Position numbers and translations under genes: made by a program. Below are positions 57,839 through 64,000 of a stretch of 64,000 nt of DNA, one piece after another. The notes below the pieces were generated by a model that was given only the letters and a program-made list of their open reading frames with translations, was not told the DNA's origin and did no database searches. Numbering within the stretch: the first letter of the stretch is position 1; every line of letters begins with the position of its first letter. The stretch is from Plantago major. Taxonomy: Eukaryota; Streptophyta; Magnoliopsida; Lamiales; Plantaginaceae. The stretch lies in contig CM048840.1 in NCBI GenBank assembly GCA_026545765.1, positions 29,516,765 to 29,580,764 on the forward strand, given 5' to 3'.

Positions 57839-60836
57839 TGTCGCGAATGTGGACATATTGCTCCTCATTGCCCCAATCCTTTTGCCATGGCAAATCATGC
57901 CTTTTCTACTGCTGGAGCAAGTTCATCTTCTAATCCATGGCTCATGGACTCAGGAGCTTCACATAATTTGGTCTCTGATCTTAGTAACATGACCATTCAC
58001 TCCGAGTATGATGGTACGGAGGAGGTACATCTTGCAGATGGTTCTAGACTTCCCATAACACATACTGGTACTTCCATTCTCCAATTTTCATCACGTGATT
58101 TTTTATTAAATAATGCCTTATGCGTACCTACAGCAAAACGCAACTTACTATCTGTCCATCAATTCACAAAAGCGAATAATGTATTTGTTGATTTTCATCC
58201 TACTCACATTATTGTTAAGGATCAAACCACCGGAGTTCCCCTAGCCCGAGGAACATGCAATAATGGTGTATATTAACTTTCAGCACCTAGTTTACATATG
58301 GTGGAAGAAAATTCGACAACCGTTGGTGTTCGGACAACTCCGAAAACATGGCATGCTCGCCTTGGTCATCCATTTTCTCGGACCAGCAGTTCTATTATCT
58401 CAAAGTTCAGTTTACCTTTATTTAATAAGTCCACTTTTTTGGACAGACCTTGTGACTCTTGCGCCGTTTGTAAGTCGCATCGTTTACCTTTTGTTGAGAC
58501 TTATATTGTCTCTAAACAACCTTTACATTATTTATATGCGGACGTTTGGGGTCCTTTTAGTGCTTCACTTGATGGCTCTTGATTTTACTTGCTTCTTGTT
58601 GATCACTACAACAAATATTGTTGGATATTTCCTATGCATGCTAAATCCTAGGTGGCCTCTCTCTTTACACAATTTAAAGTACTGGTTGAGAGAGAATTTA
58701 ATCACAACATAATTAATGTGTATAGTGTCAATGGAGGTGAATTTGTTGCGTTACGCTCGTATTTCAACTCCCATGGCATTAGTTGGCTCACGACAGCTCC
58801 TCATACGCCAGAACAGAATGGCGCGGCTGAGCGTCGCCATCGTCACTTCACTGAAACTATTCGTGCACTTCTTCACCATGCCAGCCTCCCTGCGACATTC
58901 TGGTCTTACGCTACTCAAACAGCCGTATATCTTATAAACAGGCTTCCGACGCCTCTTTTGCAACATAAGAGTCCGTTTGAGGTGCTTTTTAAGTGTTCTT
59001 CTACTTATCTTAAGTTGCACATCTTTATTGTTTATGTTTTCCTTGGCTCAAGCCTTATCAACCAAGAAAACTTACCAACCCATCTCGACCATGCATCTTC
59101 ATCGGGTACTCTACATCCCAAAGTGCCTATCGATGCCTCGACCTTGAGACTAATCGCGTGTTCATTTTACGCCATGTTAAATTTTCAGAAAATACATTCC
59201 CTGGCTTGCCTACTACCTCTTAATCAAGGTCATCTATTCCTAAGCACAAGCCCACTCCACTTATAATATCTGATCCAGCAAGTAAATCTATACTTGGACC
59301 AGCGCCAGATTCCATGCCTAGTTTTCTTGGGCCACCCCCCATACAACCCACACAAATGCCTCCACCAAACATTCCCTCTCATACTCGTCCATCTGAGCTA
59401 CACGTGCACTCTCTATCTATCCGCAACGTAGTGGACCGCATCCCACCACACGGCCTATTGTTGCTCCACGCCAACATCGGTCCCGCACCCATTCTTGCTC
59501 CGTGCAACCAATTCCCACTCACACTATGGTTACCAGGGGACAATTGGGAGTCTTCAAGCCCAAGGTTAATACTGTTACCAAACACCCTCTCCCAAATGAT
59601 GTTGAGCCTACTTGTGCTTCTCAAGCTCCTGCGAATTCACGGTGGCGTGCTGCTATGTCTGAAGAATTTACAGCACTTCTCTTCCATGGTACATGGGATC
59701 TAGTTCCTTCTCCCCCAAATGCAAATATTATTGGTCGCAAATGGGTCTTCCGTATCAAACGAAAACCCGATGGATATATAGATCGTTATAAAGCCCGATC
59801 AGTCGCCAAAGGTTTTCATCAGCGGCCTGGGATCAATTATCATGAGACCTTTAGCCCCGTTGTCAAGCCTATTACAATCCGATCTGTTCTCTCTCTTTCC
59901 CTCATGCACTCATGGCCTATCAAGCAACTTGACATCAATAATGCTTTTCTTCATGGCCATCTCGCTGAACCAGTGTTCATGTCTCAACCTCAGGGGTTTG
60001 TGGATTCCAATTTTCCAAGATATGTTTGTCGCCTCCGAAAATCCTTATATGGTCTTAAATAGGCTCCTCGGGCGTGGTATGAGGCCCTAAGTAATTCCCT
60101 ACATGCTTTTGGATTTCGCCAATCCGTGGATGATACTTCATTGTTTACGTTTCATAAGGATGACGTGCATCTATTTGTTCTTGTCTATGTGGATGACCTA
60201 ATTATCACCGGGTCGAGTTCGTCTCATCTCATGGCTCTCACGACTCACCTGCACCAACATTTTGCTCTGAAGGATCTTGGCTCTCTTTCCTACTTTCTTG
60301 GAGTCGAAGTAGCTAATTGTTGGGATGGCTTATTCCTATCCCAACATAAATACACTGTTGATCTTCTTCGTCGCAATAACATGGATGGGTCAAAACCCGT
60401 TTCCACTCTTATGGCCTCGAAGCCTGCACCACCCTCTAACATTCCAGCTGATTCTACTGAGTATCGACGAGCCATTGGCGGTCTTCAATATCTACACTCT
60501 AACCCGATCCGACATTGCCTTCAGTGTTAGTCGCCTAGCCCAATCCATGGCCTCTCCTTCGAACAATGACTGGGGTGCTGTCAAGCGACTTTTTCGGTAC
60601 CTTAAGGGCACTCTACATCATGGATTACTTCTTCGTCGCTCTTCTAATCTATCTATCACTGCTTATAGTGATTCTGATTTTGGTGGGAGCATTAGTGATG
60701 GCAACTCTACATCTGCCTACATTATATTTATGGGACCCAATCCTATCTCATGGCGGTCTCGCAAGCAATCTGATGTTGCTCGTTCTTCTACCGAGGCTGA
60801 GTATCGTGCTCTTGCCACTGCTGCTGCTGAAGTGTG
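57839..60836 (+). pseudogene. Pol region of the outer copia element (fossil)
   Basis: After the insertion the plus strand resumes with zinc-knuckle residues, then protease (WLMDSGASHNLV), integrase (TWHARLGHPFSRT, TPEQNGAAERRHR) and RT (KWVFRIKRKPDGYIDRYKA; LVYVDDLIITGS). RNase H follows (AYSDSDFGG, RSSTEAEYRALA). The copia order PR-INT-RT-RH is preserved. It is broken in several places. Confidence 0.88.
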
Positions 60837-60864
60837 ATGGATAAAACATCTTTTTCGTGACTTG

Positions 60865-61043
60865 CACTACAAGAATAACCGGATTTAGGGGCGGATTTAA
60901 TCCGTCCCTACCTTAGAGACGAATCGGCGGATCTAGGAACGGACTAGGGACAGATAGGCTTATCCATCCCTAGTCCGTCCCTAAATAAGGACGGATTAGG
61001 GTATCCGTCCCTGTTTTAGGGACGGATATTTTATCCGTCCCTA
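60865..61043 (+). mobile_element. CACTA transposon 1, 5' end only
   Basis: Begins CACTACAAGAATAACCGG, the En/Spm-type end. It is followed by subterminal repeats of TCCGTCCCTA in both orientations. The bases before it are TTG (possible 3-bp target duplication). A second CACTA element enters at 61044, so the remainder presumably lies beyond the window. It interrupts RNase H of the outer copia element. Confidence 0.85.
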
Positions 61044-61067
61044 CACTACAAGAAAACCAGGAAAAAA

Positions 61068-61360
61068 CGACGTTATGGGGCGACGGATTTTATCCGTCGC
61101 CCCATAACGACGGATCGGTAATCGGGCGGAATCTATCCGCCCGGTTCATGGCGGATAATAGTTATCCGTCGCTTATTAGCGACGGATAACTTATCCGTCG
61201 CTAACATGGGCGACGGATAAATATTTATCCGTCGCCCAAGTTTGACTTTTATTTAAAAAAAAAAAGAAATTATTTTTTTTTTGAAAACTGGGCGACGGAT
61301 AGATTATCCGTCGCCTTATAGCGACGGATACCTATCCGTCGCCAAAAATGGCGACGGATC
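61068..61360. repeat. Subterminal GCGACGGAT/ATCCGTCGC repeats of CACTA 2
   Basis: More than ten copies of the 9-mer GCGACGGAT or its complement, often paired head to head as palindromes (for example GCGACGGATAACTTATCCG). In CACTA elements such repeats bind the TNPA-type protein. Confidence 0.85.
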
Positions 61361-61639
61361 GACTCTGGGCCGGCAGACACGTGTCCGTCGGCCCAGAGTT
61401 TCCTAATTTGGACGGACAGAGAGGCAGTCTGCCTCATTTCTTCATCTTCTTCCTTCTTCTTCCTCATTTTCTTCTTCTCCTCAATCCCGTTTTCCGGCCA
61501 ATCATCCGTTATTCCGGCCAATCTTGGTGCCTAATCGAAGCTCGTGTGACAAGGAGTTTGGTTCTTCGATCAATTTCATATTTCTACCGATTAATCAAGG
61601 TATTTTTGCTAAAACCCTAGTTTTTAAAAATTTGGGGAT

Positions 61640-61990
61640 TTTGTTTATTTTTGATTAATTTGAGCAATTATATGTATATATGATAAGTATGTAGTAGTTA
61701 GTTTAGTTAATTTGATCAATTATATGTAATTTGTTCAATTTGAATGATATGAATGTATGTAGTATGTTAAGTTTGGTATGTATGAATGTATGTAGTTAGT
61801 TTGATTTGTGTGTTAAGTATATATAGTTAGTTTAGTTAATTTGATATGTTTGTTAAGTATAGAAGTATGTAGTTTTGATTTGATAAATTTGTATGTTAAG
61901 TATGTAATTTGATATGAATATATGTAGTAATTCGATATGTATAGAGTAATTAGTTAATTTGATATGTATGTTAAGTATATAATATATGTA
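61640..61990. repeat. AT-rich degenerate tandem repeats in the CACTA 2 leader intron
   Basis: Reiterated units built of GTATGTAGT, TTAGTTTAGTTAATTTGAT and TATGTTAAGTAT in variable order. This is low-complexity intron sequence. Confidence 0.65.
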
Positions 61991-62187
61991 CTAAGAGGTT
62001 GAAATGGTTATTATATATGTCCAATTTTGTAACACATCGAACACTATTAATTAATAATTAATTTATAAGGAACATATAATAATTAACAATTAACCTCTAC
62101 AATCTTCTTATCCGAATTGGACTCGATCTAATAAATTAAATACGATCTAATCAATTGGAACGTCTCAGGTTAAAAATAAAGTAAACA

Positions 62188-64000
62188 ATGAATTCCGACC
62201 GTTCATGGATGTACGATCGCATGCGGTAAATGATGAGTTTCTAGGAGTTTCAGAGAAGGGTTAAAGGTTTCATCTCGTTTGCCATGGGACATCCGGTTTG
62301 TGCAATTGGGGGTTGATAAAGTGTCCTTGCACATTGAAACCTGGAAACAAGCAATTTATGACGCCCTCGCAGATTCGAGCACTTGCGACGTTATGGATTC
62401 ATGCCCGAGTATCATGTATGGATTCATCACGGTGAAGCACCGTCCATGGCATACCTTCGATGGAGGGAGAGGCGGGGTTTGGGGCCGCCTATTGAGTGCC
62501 TTTCTGCTTGTCGGAACATGTGCATGGTGTATTGGGAGGAGGATGTAGATCTGTTGGAATGCAAGTTCTGTGGTAGGGAGCGTCACAAGTGATGAGGAGG
62601 GGGGTGCATGAGAATGAGGAGTTTCATCCGTTTTGTCTCTAGGCTTGTATATCTAGTAATCATTAGTTGATATATATATTAAACCAAACATTATGGTAAA
62701 ATTGAAGCTGATGTAACTTATATTATGTAATGCCTTAACAATTGACTGAAGCTAATATAACTTATATTACGTAGCAATTGATTGAATTATTGTGAAATTG
62801 ATTTATTACCGTCAATGAAAGACCTCGATCTAATGAATTCAAACGTGTCAGGTTATTATCTAATTATTCAATGAATACCGATCGTGGATGGATGTATTGT
62901 CGTACTCTCAATGGCAGAGTTCAATGGAGTTTTCTGAAAGGGGTTGAAGGTTTCATTGAATTTGCAATGTCAAATCCGTCTTGTGTAAAGGATGGGTTGA
63001 TAAAGTGTCCTTGTGCAATGAAACAAAGGTCGAGAAACAAGCAATACGTGACTCCTAAAGTGGTAGTCCGAGACTTGAGGAAAATGGATTCCTTCCTGCG
63101 TGTCGGTATGGAATCATCATGGTGAGGAAGCGACCGTCCAATACATATGACCAATCTGACAACGTGGAAGGAAGAAAAAATGAACAAGTCGGGAACAATC
63201 CCAATCAAGGCGATGCTATTCGAGCTCGAGTCGAACAAATGGTGTACGATCTTTGCGGAGTTCAGGACACAACCAACACCGAAACCGAGGTGGAGGTGGA
63301 GGAACCACCGAATCCGAGGATCGGTTGTTCTTTGACTTGTTAGAATCATCAAGGAAGCCGGTTTACCGGGGTGTAAGCTCACCGAGTTGTCTTTGTTATC
63401 TCGGCTAATGAGTTGTAAAATAATGGCCAGTTAATCAAACGAGCTTCAATGAATGGGTTGGCGTAATGTCGGACCTTTGTCTGAAGAAAACCTAGTTCCA
63501 CCAACTTTACCAAGCGAAGAAAAGATGCGGGATTAGGGTCACTGTGGTAACCATAGGTATTGTCCGAAAATGTGCATGATATATTGGGAGGAGGATGCAA
63601 ATCTAATAGAATGCAAGTTACGTGGTAAGGAGCAGTACAAAGCGTTACAAGGAGGGGGCCAAAAGCGACAAAAGAAAAATCACTCACATAAGAAAATGTG
63701 GTACTTCCCTCTAGCACCTCGTTTGAAAAGATTGTATGCTTCAAGTGCTTCTGCGGATAAAATGCGGTGGCACAAGGAGCGAGTAATCTCGGATAATGCT
63801 GAAGGTGGTAGAATGGACCATCCAGCAGACTCACCCGCATGGAAATCGTTTGACAAGACATATCCAGAGTTTGCAGCCGAATCTAGAAATGTACGTTTGG
63901 GACTTTATGCGGATGGTTTTAACCGTTCGGTAGTGAACGTAAATACTCTTGTTGGCGATTATGCTCACCGCATAATCGCCCCGGTGAGTGCATGAAGGAG
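62188..64000 (+). pseudogene. TNP2-type CACTA transposase, degraded, 5' part duplicated
   Basis: TNP2-type transposases cut and move CACTA elements. An ATG at 62188 after the probable intron opens a transposase-associated domain (MNSDRSWMYDRMR...). It is soon interrupted by stops and resumes as a YHVWIHHGE end near 62400-62450. A second copy starts at 62871 (MNTDRGWMYCRTLNG, GVEGFIEFAMSNPSC, LIKCPC). It continues through an acidic linker (63119-63340) and an LTELSLLSRLMS segment (about 63380) to CMIYWEEDANLIECK, KKMWYFPLAPRLKRLYAS, MDHPADSPAWKSFD and RNVRLGLYADGFN, all TNP2 hallmarks. Stops and frameshifts lie between these blocks. The YWEEDxxLxEC block also occurs in both copies (62515-62592 and 63570-63640). 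It runs off the window. Confidence 0.85.

Larger units (their letters stand above)
50611..60864 (+). mobile_element. Outer Ty1/copia retrotransposon, probably Ale/Retrofit type (fossil)
   Basis: A plus-strand element: a short 5' LTR (about 50611-50770, begins TGTTAG), a primer site TGGTATCAAAG (50772-50782), gag (about 50869-51761), then after a 6.1-kb insertion protease, integrase, reverse transcriptase and RNase H (57839-60836). It ends where a CACTA transposon enters RNase H at 60865, so no 3' LTR lies in the window. The very short LTR and the RT type suggest the Ale/Retrofit lineage. It is broken, with roughly ten interruptions besides the insertions, and looks older than both insertions in it. 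Confidence 0.85.
61044..64000 (+). mobile_element. CACTA transposon 2, runs off the window
   Basis: Begins CACTACAAGAAAACCAGG within CACTA 1 (preceding bases CTA). Dense subterminal palindromes follow (61068-61360), then a transcript-leader-like pyrimidine-rich region (61430-61599), a probable intron (61600-62168) and a degraded TNP2-type transposase gene. The 3' end is outside the window. Confidence 0.88.

Overview
This is a eudicot-type plant nuclear window. It has spliced GT-AG protein genes, a chloroplast-targeted CRM-domain gene, a plant GT14 glycosyltransferase, HD-ZIP class IV fragments, Stowaway, hAT-like, Mutator-like and CACTA DNA transposons, and Ty3/gypsy and Ty1/copia retrotransposons of plant lineages. 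The species cannot be named from the sequence alone. I see no tRNA, rRNA, CRISPR or bacterial-type operon.

Layout. Positions 1-3002 and 29493-32531 are two copies of a ~3 kb segmental duplication. Each carries a truncated HD-ZIP IV (homeodomain plus zipper-loop-zipper) gene without a START domain, and each has a different lesion at nearly the same place. Between them lie a 525-bp hAT-like element (3268-3792), a decayed minus-strand Ty3/gypsy fragment (about 4060-8659), Stowaway MITEs, and three apparently intact host genes. These are a two-exon GT14 (core-2/I-branching-like) glycosyltransferase (12818-14986, +), an eight-exon CFM3-like chloroplast splicing factor (16882-21277, +), and a five-exon ABHD17-like alpha/beta hydrolase (22766-26694, -) convergent with it. 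A 1.1-kb hAT-like element ends 165 bp before the CFM3-like start codon. A pair of hAT-like elements, one inside the other, lies at 27850-29335.

From about 33.5 kb onward the window is a stack of transposons. A 16.1-kb SIRE/Maximus-type Ty1/copia element (33727-49819, minus, TSD AAGAG) sits inside an older LTR of a related family in the opposite orientation. Next is a second Ty1/copia element (from 50611, plus) whose gag is interrupted by a third, minus-strand copia element (51767-57833, TSD AAATG). Its RNase H region is interrupted by a CACTA transposon (60865), which is itself interrupted by another CACTA element (61044 to the window end) with a degraded TNP2-type transposase. All retroelements look broken and are described as fossils.

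The host genes are functionally unrelated (Golgi or endomembrane glycosylation, chloroplast group II intron splicing, membrane-associated hydrolase). The points most worth a second look are: (i) the copia element at 51767-57833 has no tRNA-type primer site but has a sequence next to its LTR that is complementary to its own LTR; (ii) the 3' region of the SIRE-type element looks split by a series of very short introns with reiterated exon-like blocks; (iii) the nested hAT elements, the Mutator-like foldback element and several target-site duplications can be resolved to the base.
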